NCBI GenBank assembly: GCA_034670405.1
Contig: JAXDDX010000058.1
Coordinates: 794,001 to 858,000, forward strand
Length of the DNA: 64,000 bases
Direction of reading: 5' to 3'
Source: Hoplostethus atlanticus
Taxonomy: Eukaryota; Chordata; Actinopteri; Trachichthyiformes; Trachichthyidae
The translations under genes and the position numbers were made by a program. How positions within the stretch are numbered: the first letter of the stretch is position 1; each line of letters opens with the position of its first letter. Below, piece by piece: positions 1 through 59,254 of the stretch. The notes under the pieces are model-generated. The model ran no database searches, was not told the DNA's origin, and saw only the letters and a list, made by a program, of their open reading frames with translations.

Positions 1-6
1 AGTTAC

Positions 7-129
7 CTGATAGGGGGGCGGTGGCTCCTGGTCGGGGTCAGCCCCGTCCCCGTAGCTGGCCCGGTCCGACTGGGATTCGTGTAGCAAAGAAATATCATCC
101 GAGGTCGGAGATTTCAGACAGTTTCCCAT
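7..129 (-). CDS. rnf11: RING finger protein 11, first coding exon (partial gene)
   Basis: The minus strand reads ATG at 129-127 and stays open for 41 codons to a CAG|GTAACT donor, where GTAACT occupies 1-6. The peptide starts MGNCLKSPTSDDISLLHES and ends EPPPPYQ, which I recognise as the start of RNF11. RNF11 is a small membrane-attached RING E3 ligase that works with NEDD4-family ligases, the A20 complex and endosomal trafficking. Visible signals are Gly2 (myristoylation), Cys4 (likely palmitoylation), an acidic dileucine DDISLL and a PPPY motif for WW domains. The RING domain lies in exons off the left edge. Which teleost paralogue this is (rnf11a or rnf11b) cannot be told from one exon. 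Confidence 0.93.
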
Positions 130-2763
130 CTCAGTCCTCTTCAAACTCTTCCCTCTTTCGATGTCGCTTTGCTACAGAGTGGATTTCACGGGCCACTTAA
201 ACTGAGATGTCAGTAAATACGCGCGATGTGAAGACAATCTATTGGGTTTTCCCATACACAGCTGATAAATCTCCTCTCCCAGACGACGGGAGAGCTGTTC
301 AGTTCAACAAAAACAAAACATCCTTCAGCTATCAGCTTGCTACACAAAGAGCTAGCCTGCTTACACTAGCTAGCATTCGCAGAACAACATCTAGTCGTGA
401 GCTAAAGTGACGACTAAAACGACCTCACATGAATTTATATCCCTTGAGACAGTAAAGTGGTGAAATTATTGATATCTCTCACTTGAAATGACAAACCTAA
501 TTCCCGTTTTGTTTGAAACCCCCTTGACAGGGACTTTCCAGTTAACAGCCCCCGAAGAACGACCGAAAGTGGTGATGTAGCAACACGAAGCACCGCCCCC
601 CAGAGAACAGACCAATGAGCTTTCTCTGCATCACGGAAGCTCTTGTCCAGCGCCAATCAGAATGGCAATCACATTGCCTTTTGCTAAAAACATAAACACA
701 CAGAGCTAAAATCGATAAATCTATCATTTCTATGTATGTATAACAGATATTTCAGTACAATATTACAGTTACAGATATAGGCTTCGCAATATCACGCAGA
801 CACCCGCTCTTTCTTGGCTTTCTTTCTCCTGTAGATTAGTCTTCTGTGAGTATTTTTAATGAAATGTGATGGGTATACTATACTATTATACTCTCTGTCT
901 TGTGTTTCATGGCTTGCCTGTCAACAAAATGAAACGACTTTACTGAATTCGTATCTAGCGGATTAGATCACACAGAAGTGAACAATAAGTGCAAAGATTT
1001 GCAAGCAGTGCCACTTTGTGCTGTAAATATTGTATTTTTGTTTAACTGTTTGTAGTGCAAATTATGAAGAAAAACAACACAACACAAAGAGGGATGACTC
1101 TGAGTTACTTATTTGATAATTTCATCTTAAATTACAAAAGAAACATTGAGTATGTACAGGAATGTCATTCTGCTCAGTAGTAGCCATGCCCCATAGACTA
1201 TATGGATCGTAAACATCACAGTGCCACTAAATTTGGTTGGAATTTCTTTATGTCAGTAAAACCAAAGGAAAAAAGGTTAAACAGAATATAATTTGAAAAT
1301 ATAATTTGTTATTGGAATATTTCCAGATGGAAACTGTTGATAAAACAATATTAAGTATACATTTCCTCCACCATTAAAAAGAAAGTCTAAATTGACTCCT
1401 GGTCAATTTCTTTAATCCCAAACCTTACTCTAATCATGAATAAATCAACAGTGCTCTAATTCCAACACTTGAGACACCATCTAAGTTCCTCGGTTTTAGA
1501 TACTCTGCTCTGCTATTAGACACAGAGCTTCATACAACCTAACAAACAACATGAGAAAAAGCGGCCCCATTTTGTCTAATCGTTGCCATTATTTACAAAT
1601 ATACCTTGGTCATATACAGATTATTATTAGATACATAGGATTATAACTATGATGTACAAGTCCTTCTATAGGTGGTTCTAGTCTAGCATGGCTGATATAG
1701 GAGCAGCAAAAGATGTTTATAAAGCAGGAAGACTCTAGTGGCTGTCGTTCAAAGCTTCTTCACTCACTAAAGATGCAACAGGAAGACAAGCAAGCAGGTC
1801 TTCCCAGGTCTGCCTGAATGGCCTGTTTGTTCAAACTCAAGTACTGCTGGAGCCTGTCCCACACGCCAGTAGGAGAAAAGGAGGGAGTCTGCCTTTCTAA
1901 AAGACACAGTCATCTGTCCTCTTAAAACGGGACAATTGATGGCGCCATTTGTAGTTAATAAATAAACACAAAGAATAACCCTCACTCTAAGTTATATAGA
2001 CATTTTTGACTCTGGAGAGTTTGCATGGCAGAATTATTTACTCAGCTCTGTGCAGAAGCCAGTGCTTGGGACTGTGAATACAACAGGATTTAGTGGTGGG
2101 GACACCCGTTTCTTCACAGGGGGGTTATAAAAAGTGTTACACATTATTAAGCTTGTGTCTTCTGTATGTTCCAAGGGTTCATGAAAGGGAGAAAGTTAAA
2201 GTTTCTAAACTTGTTAAAAGTGAATCATCAGGAGAAATAAAACAAAGGAACCAAAGATTATGTCCTGTAAAACACAGTGAATCCAAGACATAACAAAAGT
2301 CATATTGTAGTTGGCCATATAGCTTTTGATTAAAAACTCCAAACAGAGTTGAAAACTAACAAACCTGACAACCAAAGTATGTCCAATGAGACAGGAACAA
2401 AACAGAGGTCATTATAGACGATGCATTAGGTTGTGTTATGTTCTATCACATGATGTTGCGCTGGGCTATATTTGGTGATATACGATATATGTTATGTCAA
2501 CATGTAACTCTATGCTATTTTGTGTCATCTGACATAAAATCAAGTCATTTTATAGTCTTGTCTAATTTATATTGAAGTGAAGAAGAGGACATGTGCTGAG
2601 AGCTTGATGCTGCTGGTTGGGTGGAGATAGTGTCAATGATTTGATAGTGGGGCTGTTTGGTACTCTGGCTCTGTCAGGTCCATCCCCATTGCCCTGTGCT
2701 GGGCTGGGCTAGACTGAGTGGTGCATTGAGGGATTGCAGGAACAGGAAGCTGTCATCTGGATG
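130..2763. other. Intergenic: rnf11 5' flank and ttc39a 3' UTR/flank
   Basis: This 2.6-kb gap separates the ttc39a stop codon from the rnf11 start codon; both genes read leftwards. It should contain the ttc39a 3' UTR and the rnf11 promoter and 5' UTR, the latter probably within 130-800. I found no exact AATAAA on the minus strand here, so the ttc39a polyadenylation site is not placed. Around 2460-2530 an AT-rich stretch (CGCTGGGCTATATTTGGTGATATACG) resembles the end of old hAT-like repeats. No coding exon was recognised. Confidence 0.5.
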
Positions 2764-24453
<21,690 letters not shown>

Positions 24454-24958
24454 TCCACAGCACTCGGGTGAAGTACAAGAGCGGAATATCCCCGGTAGAC
24501 CACTTGGCTAGTACTTGGCTTGACTTTTATGAGGCTAGCGTGGATCTGGGCGGTGTACCTGTGGACAGGTGAGCTGTACTGTACACACGGAGGAACGGAA
24601 GCGCGGATTGCTGAGTATCAGTATTAGTGGACACGGGACCGTCTTCCTCCTTGCCGAGGGGGAAAGGTGTGGAGCTTCTCATCACCATAATAAAAAGTTT
24701 CCTATTTAAAGACATCGGAATGTGGCTTCTGAAAAACCTGGCTTCCTGGTCCTAAAGCACCCCAGGTTAAAGTATAGATGACTCAAACAATCCTGCAACA
24801 AATATTCACTGTGTTTTTTGCGGATTTTTGTGTGTTTTAAACTGATTTATTGATTGTATGCTGCTAGGAGAAATTGAGAAATGTGTGGGTCGTTGAAGAA
24901 AACAATAACTAGTGTACTTGACAATAAAAACACAGACAAAACATTAAATTGTTTTAGA

Positions 24959-24964
24959 TTTATT
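24959..24964 (-). terminator. Candidate eps15 polyadenylation signal AATAAA
   Basis: TTTATT on the plus strand gives AATAAA on the minus strand about 2.76 kb after the eps15 stop codon. A second AATAAA lies at 24851-24846. These are the first exact hexamers I noticed downstream of eps15; use is not proven. Confidence 0.35.
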
Positions 24965-26044
24965 CTATTTTCAATTAAATGCATAACATATTCTGACCAA
25001 ACATCCCAATAATGATTCTTCTTACACGTTAGAAAATACAAAATAAAATACAATTAGCTATATTTTTTGAAAAGCCTTCTTTATAGGTAAGCCTAGAAAC
25101 ATAAGTGGTTTTGAAAATAGAGGAGTCTATACAAATGACATGGTGTCCGGTGGCGTTTAAATACAAGAGAATGGTACTGAAACCAAAATCTCCAGCTGTC
25201 AAACTGAAGAACAGACAACTCCTGCTCTCTGGCATTTACAATAAATGTGATCATGTATGAATGACTGACATCAGTAGGAAGTGCTAAACTGACCACATTG
25301 ACAGTATACCAGTTAAACATGAGAACATGAAATGACATGATGATGCTAGATCTAAACAAGCTTGTTAAAAAAACAAAGTTAGGATAGGAAGAGCTGTCCA
25401 ATAAGTTGTGCATTGTTTGGTCAGAAATTAGTTGAGAAAGTTAAAACAAAGGCCTCGTGCTTTTTGATCAAGCCTCCCTTGTGAAAAATCTATCACAGTT
25501 TAGCACTCAGTATTAAACAACTTAGTTTATATCATTTTCTGGGAGAAAGACAAAAACAATGTATCAGACAAGAAGAAGAATCACTGCCTGGCCATGCTTT
25601 ATGGGTGTTAACAAACCAGTGGACACAGTAAAACAGGAGGCTATCCCTGTGGAGTCACCCCACCCACCCTCACTCTGTCTCTGCTTTACAACACAACAGG
25701 GTTTTGCAAGTTAAATCCCTTAAGCCTGAGGTGGATAGAGAGGAAAGGCCAACAGAGACACCAATGATCTCTTCCTCATTCGTGTAAGACTTAATGCAGT
25801 CAACCACTCTGGAAGGAAGCACCTCAGTGAAACACAAAACATACTGAAAAATAAAGTTTTATACAAATGCAAATACAAGCAGCAGCAACAATGACGGACT
25901 CTGCAAAGGGACCCCCTCTGGTCTGCTCTTTTTAACTGGTGTGAAGCTGACGAACATCTGACAAACTCTGCAAGTACGCTACTCTAACGAAAGAGCAGGA
26001 TCAAAGAGTATCTTGTTACGTTTTAGGGTCTTTCTGGATGGTAG

Positions 26045-26225
26045 AAACAGGGAGGCAGGGTGATGATGCAGTAAGTAAGGAGAGCATCCTTCAATGCCTG
26101 ATGCTGACAAACGTCCGTCTTGCTGTGTCCTTGAGCAAGACACTGAGTCCTTACCAGGTCCAGGGGTGCTGTTCTGTATCTGACCCTGGCCTCAATGGAT
26201 CAATAAAGTTTCACCATATTTTTAA
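26045..26225 (+). mobile_element. SINE-like repeat
   Basis: The block contains TGTCCTTGAGCAAGACACTG and the later phrase CCTGGCCTCAATGGATCAAT followed by AAAG. The GAGCAAGACACT core occurs in the body of several fish SINE families. The ends are not clearly defined and the copy is diverged, so assignment is by resemblance only. Confidence 0.45.
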
Positions 26226-27726
26226 TACTATTATTCACTAAGTATTTCCACACACAGCTTTTCCAGCTTTCAGTCCAGTTTCTAGTTCACAACTCATGTC
26301 ATTTACTGTCCAAACTCAGAATCTTTTTCTGTACAAGACAATCAAACAGTGCTGCCATAAGTTTTGCAAAAGGCAACCTTCTTCACTTCTCAACAGGATT
26401 TAAACCATGACGTCCTATTTTGTTCAGTTAGCATTACCACTAAGGGCCGTAGTCATAAAATATCTCAGAAAAAATAGAGTCACGATTCAGGAGCACACAA
26501 ACCTAGTTTAGGAAACTGGCCTCAAGTCAACCATCTGAGCGATTTTACGACTACGACCCCAGAGTTGAAAAGTTTCATTTTAAAGAGATTTTTAAAACCC
26601 TTGGTAAGTCTTTGGTTGACAAAATGATTTGTACAGATGGGTCCTCTATATTTTTGAGAATATTTTTCAAAAATGGTTATATAGCCTTTTTGAATGAAAC
26701 TCAACTCTAAATGAGTGAGTGAAACGAGCAACCCACTGAAGTGTGCCCTTAAATGTAATGTAATGTAACTTATATGTAGTCATTACATGTAAAGAGTGTA
26801 GTTTTGTTCCTTCCGATATCCCTAACATAAACTAACACTGGGCAAGGCAAGGCATTAATTCTATCAAACAGGAAATTAAAATATCAAGAGGTTAAGTAGC
26901 GGTTGTGATTATGACAGATTTGTTTGTAGTATAAATCTGCACAAGGGTTTTCACATCTCAGAGTAGCTTCCAGTTAAACATCTAGAAATGTGGAATACTG
27001 TGACCCTGTCCTGAATTTGTTTTACCCATAGCCGTATTATCATTGTATAGAACTGAACTATGCTCATGGGAACTCAGAAAAGTTGGTAGGTTTAACTACG
27101 TGGCGGATCCATTCCAAAAGGGAATGACTTCAATCAGAAACTTCACAACACTTCCTCTTACCTTTACAATCCTTTCACATACAGTTTCCGAGCACATGGA
27201 AACTAGTGGCTAAAGAGTAAAGGGGGTCGGGTTGGGATTACTAGTGTGTAGTGAGTGTGGTTAGTGGGTATGATTCCTGACAGGGTCAATCCAGTCTAGT
27301 TTTTAGTGGATGTTTCAACATACTAAATTCTGGAGATATAATGTTAAATTAGTAACCTGATGTTGAAATCAAGGCAACACGACAATCTCTACATCCATTT
27401 TCACTGCATAGCGAAATCAACAAACAGTCCTCTTTACGTCCACACTATCTTGATAATCTCCTCCAACCCCAATCATGCCAGACCACAGAGACCAACAGGA
27501 TGGAATAACATGATATTGCAATGCCAAGGAGTAGTGAAAAATGTCTGAGGAGAAAGTGTCGCGAGAATCAAGGGTGAGTTTTGTCTAAGAAAGTCTCTTC
27601 ATGGGGTCAGCAGGCGCTGCTTAATCAGTCCTATACAGTCCCCACTTTGCTTTGGTGCTTGCTGGGCTAGGCCAGGCTGTGCTGTGCTGTGCCATGCCAG
27701 GCCACTAGGGGAGAGGGAGTCGCTCC

Positions 27727-52650
<24,924 letters not shown>

Positions 52651-52879
52651 AGTGTTTCTGTTCCCACTGCTTTCATTCTGCGCTGCAGCCAGACACACAT
52701 AGGGGACGCTAAAAAACCTGGCACTGGACTTCATCAGCCGGACTCATGGAAATCCAAAACTGGAATGCAGACTGTCTGTGTACGGTGGAATTTACTCATA
52801 AATGTTTAGATCTATTTTAGTGAGAAATGTATTTGTGCTACTTCCATTATCTGTCATCTACCACCCCTACAGCCAAAAC

Positions 52880-53265
52880 TATGGAGGACGGAATCTGACA
52901 AAATCAAAAATAAATAAATAAACGACCTATAAATACATTAATATGCCATTAAATGTACCAACAATAATATTAAAAATAAATGTAGGCATTAATTAATTGA
53001 TAAGATGTGATATAAATTGATATTTCGGTTTAATTTGCCTCTGTATTTATTTACCTTTGTATTAATTTCCCTATTTATTTACTTTCCTATTTCATTTTCC
53101 CTTTTATTTATGTATTTATGTATTTATTTCTTCATTTATTTCTCTATTATCCCCCCCCCCCCGCCCCCCGTATTTCTTTCTCCAAACTTATTTATTCCTG
53201 TATTATTGTCTCTTTTTACATTTCTTCCTACATTTCTTCATGCATTTCAGATTCCGTCCTCCATA
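52880..53265. mobile_element. 386-bp palindromic MITE in the eps15 promoter region
   Basis: The inverted ends TATGGAGGACGGAATCTGA (52880) and TCAGATTCCGTCCTCCATA (ending 53265) match over about 19 bp. The direct repeat CAAAAC flanks both sides (52874-52879 and 53266-53271). The interior is AT-rich with TTTATT/AATAAA-type repeats on both arms and a C10 tract near 53153. No coding potential. It sits about 230 bp upstream of the eps15 start codon. Confidence 0.8.
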
Positions 53266-53965
53266 CAAAACAGGCCATATAGCTAAAAAATATTAACTTA
53301 TAAATGAACCAATGAGAAGTCTGATAAATGTAAATAGGGAAAACAGCTAAATGCTACTTAGGTAGCAAATATAGTGAAATGCCCCAAGGGCCTGTCTTAT
53401 TCACATTAATTGAGTTATGTAGCCTACAATGCAGCCAAAGTAAATAGCAGGCACACTGTAATATAACAAGACATTTCATAGAGAATGGACTTCCACTCAT
53501 TTCCTTCTGGTTGTATTTATTGGACAGAACTCCTTTCTTTTTACACAGCAAAATGAACACATTGTCCCACTTCAATTACTAGCATTAGTACAAAATGTGT
53601 CTTTACAAAAGGACCAGCGTTGAGTCAGTTTGGGACAGTTTGTTGGGGTACAGCAATGCAGAAATGTTGGCATCAGAAATGAGACAACTGTTAGCAGTGT
53701 TCACCCACTATGACAGACCACTACTAAATGAACCAAAAAGGGATACGTACCAATGGACAGAAGCTCTTTCCTGCTACTCAAGTGTTCTTAAATCTCAGAA
53801 TCTACAGTAAACGCACGGTTTATTTAGACACACAAAACTATCTGGATTGAAGAGAAAAATGTTATTTTAACTATACAGTACAAAATAATGCAACGGATTC
53901 CATCTCAAGGAACCCCATATCATCATCATCCTATGGGTAACGGCATTTTTTAACAGGCCATCGCA

Positions 53966-53971
53966 TTTATT
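53966..53971 (-). terminator. Candidate calreticulin polyadenylation signal AATAAA
   Basis: TTTATT on the plus strand reads AATAAA on the minus strand about 700 bp after the calreticulin stop. It is the first exact hexamer I noticed in that direction; others follow at 53824-53819 and 53521-53516. Confidence 0.45.
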
Positions 53972-54675
53972 GGTTCTGTCCTGATGCACCCTTCTCCCCA
54001 TGCTATACTTGAATATGAGAGGATTAGATAGGAGTAGGCAGGGTGGCAGTATGACTCCATGTTATGTCTAACCCTATCAAATCCTCTGAGATCTACAGGG
54101 CAGGGCCAAGAGAGGTGTCGCGAGACAGAGCCAGAGTGACATGATGGCAACAAAAAAAAAACTAAAACAGATTAATAAGACAAACAAAACACATGATGAG
54201 GTAAACAAAACAATTTCAAGGTATGGGTCATATCCCAAACATAACTTTTCATGTAACAAAGATGACAATATACTTCATAAAAACTCACCTATGTGCAGAA
54301 CACAAATGACAATTTCTATTTACTGTTGCATATTAACAGCAGGTATGGGCATTGTTTAATAGTTTTCGGTCTTGACAATCTTCCTAACAGCTTCATTCTT
54401 TACATTACTATACAGTCTTTGCTTATTATTACTATTAATAATGATAATAATAACAACAACAACAACAACAACAACAACCACCACACATGGAAACACAAAA
54501 AGAAAAATTGTGGCCCTTTTCACCTATTACCTTGTCCTGTAAACAAAACAAAAGCCCCCCCACCCCAGGTTGTCGGTCATGAAGGTCGTTCAGCTCAGTT
54601 TCCAGCCTTGTTCCAATGGCTCATTGACACACAGACAGACTCAGGTTCTCTTCTAATTAAGTTCCTGTAAGGAGT

Positions 54676-54754
54676 TTATAACTCATCCTTGAGTTTAGAG
54701 TCTGTTCCTTCATCCTCCTCCTCTTCCTCCTCCTGTTCATCCTCCTCCTCGTCC

Positions 54755-54786
<32 letters not shown>

Positions 54787-54906
54787 ATCTTTCTCCTCTT
54801 CCTCCTCATCTTGCTCTTTTACCTCTTCATTCCTCTGCTTGTCCTCCTCCTCACGCTTCTTTCTCTCCTCCTCCTCTTGGCTCTCCTTCATCTTCTTCTC
54901 TGGGTC
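54676..54906 (-). CDS. Calreticulin acidic C-domain exon with KDEL
   Basis: This terminal exon (77 codons) begins [20 protein letters not shown]. It turns into an almost uninterrupted Glu/Asp run encoded by GAG/GAA/GAC triplets (about 54714-54800). It ends DSKLKDEL and TAA. The C-domain stores calcium with high capacity and low affinity. The near-repetitive triplets make it prone to length variation and to sequencing or assembly error. Confidence 0.92.
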
Positions 54907-57900
54907 CTGGAGAGGAAGCACATTAAAACTGTTATCTAAAGTTTTGACAGCAAAAATACATCATTCCAAAAGCCATTTTTAAAAAAGGTTGTGGCTGAGC
55001 TACATCAAAAACACAAGGCCAGTAGTTGTGTACACATGGCAGCTTGACGTCACCGCTACCCCCAATAAGCATTGAAATTACAGTGTGTGTGAAAAATCTA
55101 TATGAAGTTTGATAACCAATAAAGTTGGAGGCTATGGACTGACCTTGGCTTGACCCCATGTGTCAATGCCTACTTCCTCTGCCAGGTTCGGGTCGTTGGA
55201 GATCAGGAAGTTGTCAAAGATGGTACCAGACTTAACCTACATCAAAAAGAGAACAAGAATTGATATTTTACTGCCAGCTGCTTCATATACATCAAATTTG
55301 GCTAAAATATTGTATTCCTGAATATAACCAATAGGTACTAAAAATAAGAGCCAAATATAATATAATATTGGTCTTTGGTAAAAACATAAATAGTTGATGG
55401 ATGTCTTTGTTAAGTAATCAGTCGGCCATATTACCTGCCACAGGTCAAGTCCAATCACACCGATGCTGTTGTATTTGTAGATCTCAGGATCGGCTGTGTA
55501 CTCTGGGTTATCCATCTCAGGGTGGACCCATTTGCCCTTGTAGGCAGGGTTGTCAATCTCTCTGGGTTTCCATTCACCCTAAAAAGCAAATGGACACAGA
55601 AAACATGGTTAGTTTTGAGAAATCACAAAAGGAAATAGATCAGGTGCTCATTGGAGGACAGGTCTATCAATAAACAACAACTCAATGGACTAAAATATAT
55701 ATTTTTTTACAAGTAATAGCTTCCTATTATATTTTGTTCAGAAAGTTACAAAAGTGGAGATACCTGCTGATGGAATGAAATCAAAGTGTCTACATGAATC
55801 CCTAATGCAAAAAAACCTAGATTATTGTGTCTATATAATTAAAAACAAACAACCAATGCTGATGAACCAGATTTGGTCACTAAAATAAATTCTCAGGTAT
55901 CTCCACTTGCAATGTCGTTTATTGATAGATCTGCTAATTCACTTGTTTATTAAGGAGTAATTATGCTGTGGCAGCTTGTTCTTTCCTTGCTACTGCACTT
56001 TGAAGGCAGTTGGAAGCGTAGAAAATTAATGGGACAAAAAATATCCCTGGAAGTTAAAATGCCTCGAAAATTGGCATTAGGGATACAAAATATGACCAAT
56101 GACCCAAGAAAGGATAGAAACTGGAAAACAGTTACAGCTGAGTGTCAGTTTCGGTTGGTAAAAAGCACTTTATGTAGAAAGGTTATTATGTTATTTTATG
56201 ATGACAAAGATAGTATACTGTATATTAATATTTTTCAGTGCTAAGAAAGGCAACTCTGGGTTTACTCACATTGAGAAGTACTGTATATTACTAACTATGA
56301 CACTATGTAGTTAACAGTCCTTTACCTTGTAGTCTGGGTTGGTGACCATGGGGGGCTCCCACTCTCCGTCCATCTCATCGTCCCAGTCATCAGGCTTCTT
56401 AGCGTCAGGATCTGGGATGTTCTCAGGCTTGTCCCAGTCCTACCAAACACATACAGAAGAAATCAGAGGACTACGCTAAAGCAAATCAAATGCATTTTAG
56501 AAATATATATTGGAAACAAATATTAGTTTCAAACAAATGAGTGCTGTCCAGTAACAAAAAGCCAGTAGGGGTGTGGGAATAAACATGGTTTCAAAAAGTT
56601 TAAACCATAAAAATTAAAATGGATTCAAATAGTTTTAACAATAAAAAAAAAAAAAAGCAGCCCAACCTCTGCTTTCTTATCGTCAGGGTCAGGAACCTTC
56701 TCCCTCTCATCCCAGTCCTCTGGCTTCTTGGCCTCAGGGTCCTTGATTTTCTTAGGAGGCAGGACGTCCCAGTCTTCCTCCAGACTGCCAGACTCAACCT
56801 TCTTATTGTCGATCTTAACCTCGTAAGTGTTGTCAGAGTTGATAATCAGTGTGTACAGGTGAGTGTACTCATCATCCTGCATGATGAAAGAAATGTTAAA
56901 AGCTTTGAGCAGTGTGCAACTGTTGTTAAAGGGAATAATTTTACACGCTATCCACAGCGGACAAGTCATTTACATTTGCATTACATTTGATGTGTAAAAA
57001 ATAGGCAATATTATTCCTGCTTTACAGTTTACATTCATTGTTGATTTTACGATGTCAAAGAAAAGACAGGTTTTGCAATTATGACGTGCTAAGCAATTGA
57101 AACAAACTTTTAATACTGAAAATAAGGCTCCATTTCTTCGTGAAATGGGACAGTTTGTTATTATGGAAGCTGGCAAAGCATTTCAATGTAGAAATGACAA
57201 CTGTTTTCTTGACTCAAGTCTCACCTTGCATCTGATGTCCTTGTTGATCAGATGGTTCTTGCCTTTATAGTGGAAGATCACATGAACCTTCTTCGTGCCA
57301 GGACCACAAATGTCAGGACCTGAGACAGTCACACACAAACAAATTCAATGTCTCAGTCGAGAGAACAAACTAGGCAAAGCACAAGGAAGAAAGGCAAAGG
57401 CAATATCTAAAATGCATCCAAAATACAGACATTGAATGTAAGTCAGCCAAAAAAAGTCATCAGTGGTATAATACTGTTAGCACTAAAGGGTCTGTCAAGG
57501 AATCATCATGGAAGAAAGCATGGCCACCACATCTGCAGAATATATTGAAAGGCATCATGAAGTGTGCCTTTGAATATAATAGCCACACTGACCAAACATG
57601 ATGTTGTACTGGGAGTCTCCATGCATGCCTTCCTGGTTGATGTCAGATGGGAAGAGTTTGATGTAACCTCCACCACAGTCAATGCTCTGCTCGTGTTTCA
57701 CAGTGAACTGGATGACTAGAGGCTGGCCCTGGTTGTTGAAGTCCTCAAAACGGGATGACAAGGAGTAGAAGCGGGCGTCCTGGCTGGTCTGAAGACCTGC
57801 AGCAGAAATAATGTTACTGGACTGGGATGCTGTGTTTCCTCTGTATCCATTCAGTAGTGTTGCACCACCACAGCCACGGATTCTCGAGAAAATGTCAAAT

Positions 57901-58979
57901 ATAAATAACAGTAGGTTGTAGACATTTTTCCATCTTAGGACCTGAAGTTTAACAAAAAGTTTATCATAAAATCACAGAGGTAACATTGTGCAATCCAGTC
58001 AATTCTCTAACTGAACTTCCTCAACACAGACATACAGTAGATGCACACCCATACACACCCACCCACACACACACAGTAATGATGTGTGTGTGTGGGAGTT
58101 AACGGTCTTGCACAAGGGCAAAAGGGTGACAGTGGGAGGACAAAATACTGACATTTATTCTTTCCTCTCACCTTTGTCTTTCTCTGCATCACCATAGAAC
58201 TTCCCTGCTGTCAGGACAAACTTGCCATAGTCTGACTTGTGTTTGGATTCCACCCAGCGACTCTCCCAGGCATCTGCAAAAACAGTTTGCAAGTAATCTT
58301 AAACTGGATAGTCACTTAAACAGGTTTACAAGCTCCTAGTCCACCATCAATCTGTAAATAGCAATTTGTTGGGTTGCAGGGACGTGTAAATATATGAGCT
58401 AGGTAGGAGACAGTGATAGATGATGGCCTTGGGGATTGGGTATGGGTATTATGAGATTGGTCTTTCCAACATGATGGAGCAACAAGCCAGCTAGGTGTAA
58501 GGGATGACAATGTGAATGACCAGGGGAGACATGCAGTAGGGGGATGGGGAGGCAGGCGGGGTTAGTGATACCCTGGGGTAAGAGGAGGGGATGGGAGTTA
58601 AAAGATGGATGGTGCACATATAGGCTAAACTCGTTTCAAGATGAGCAATCAGCAGACAATGCATGACATCTATAGCATTAAAAGCTAAGCTGTCATGTCA
58701 AAAAGTAATTCTTCTGGGTGAGCTGTAGCCTAAAACCTGATGTGGATGATATTGCTTGGCAGGCTGGTTTAGCTATTCAAGTAAGCATGCATGTATGTAC
58801 TAATCCAACACCACAATGTCTAAGGTATTTACAATTTCAACAGCAAAAAAAATCAATCAGTACATGTTTCTTTCCAGGATCTTACCCCCATCCTCAAATT
58901 GTTCTCGAAAATATACAGTGGAGTCGGCCAGTACAGATGCGGCCGATACAGCCATCAAAAGCAGCGACAGGGCTGTCAT
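54676..58979 (-). CDS. Calreticulin (CALR4-like by position), complete gene, nine exons
   Basis: Exons (minus, 5' to 3'): 58979-58886, 58273-58172, 57796-57593, 57319-57225, 56876-56667, 56439-56326, 55578-55435, 55236-55144, 54906-54676. All phases agree, giving 428 residues (family about 400-420). A signal peptide ([18 protein letters not shown]) precedes the lectin domain with [13 protein letters not shown] and [20 protein letters not shown] disulfide pair is expected between DCGGG and ICGPG. The P-domain has the repeats [12 protein letters not shown] and [19 protein letters not shown], then [18 protein letters not shown] long Glu/Asp tail ends KDEL, the ER retrieval signal. The protein is a calcium-binding lectin chaperone of the ER lumen. 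The position next to eps15 suggests orthology to mammalian CALR4 rather than CALR, but paralogue identity needs a tree. An ERSE lies upstream. Confidence 0.94.
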
Positions 58980-59254
58980 TCTAACGAGCTAGACTAGCCT
59001 TTCAAATACAAAAAAACGAACTATAAATATAAACACAAATAAGTCAAAATACACTGTGCAACACGCGTTAATTTTCAGTCCAGCCTCACATACAGAAACG
59101 TTACAGTGGAAACGCTGAAACGCCGCTGTTCTCCTCTCGGCTCAGAACAGATGTCTGAATCTGATTGGACAGCGGCTCCGACCCTCAATCAGGAAGCGTA
59201 ACGGCCTTCAGCCACTCAAATGAGCTGAAAAATGAACCTGACCAATCACTGTGG

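Larger units (their letters stand above)
24454..27726. other. Intergenic: eps15 3' UTR and ttc39a distal promoter
   Basis: Reading leftwards, the eps15 stop (27727) is followed by 2.7 kb with no earlier minus-strand AATAAA noticed until 24964-24959 and 24851-24846. The eps15 3' UTR may therefore be long and end about 500 bp before the ttc39a start codon. The ttc39a promoter and 5' UTR should lie at about 24460-24800. A SINE-like repeat at 26045-26225 lies within the presumed UTR. No exon was recognised. Confidence 0.5.
52651..54675. other. Intergenic: calreticulin 3' UTR and eps15 promoter
   Basis: The 2.0-kb gap between the calreticulin stop codon and the eps15 start codon. The eps15 5' UTR/promoter lies at about 52651-52880, interrupted upstream by the MITE at 52880-53265. 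The calreticulin 3' UTR runs leftwards from 54675, with AATAAA hexamers at 53971-53966, 53824-53819 and 53521-53516. An (AAC)n run lies near 54450-54478. No exon was recognised. Confidence 0.55.
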
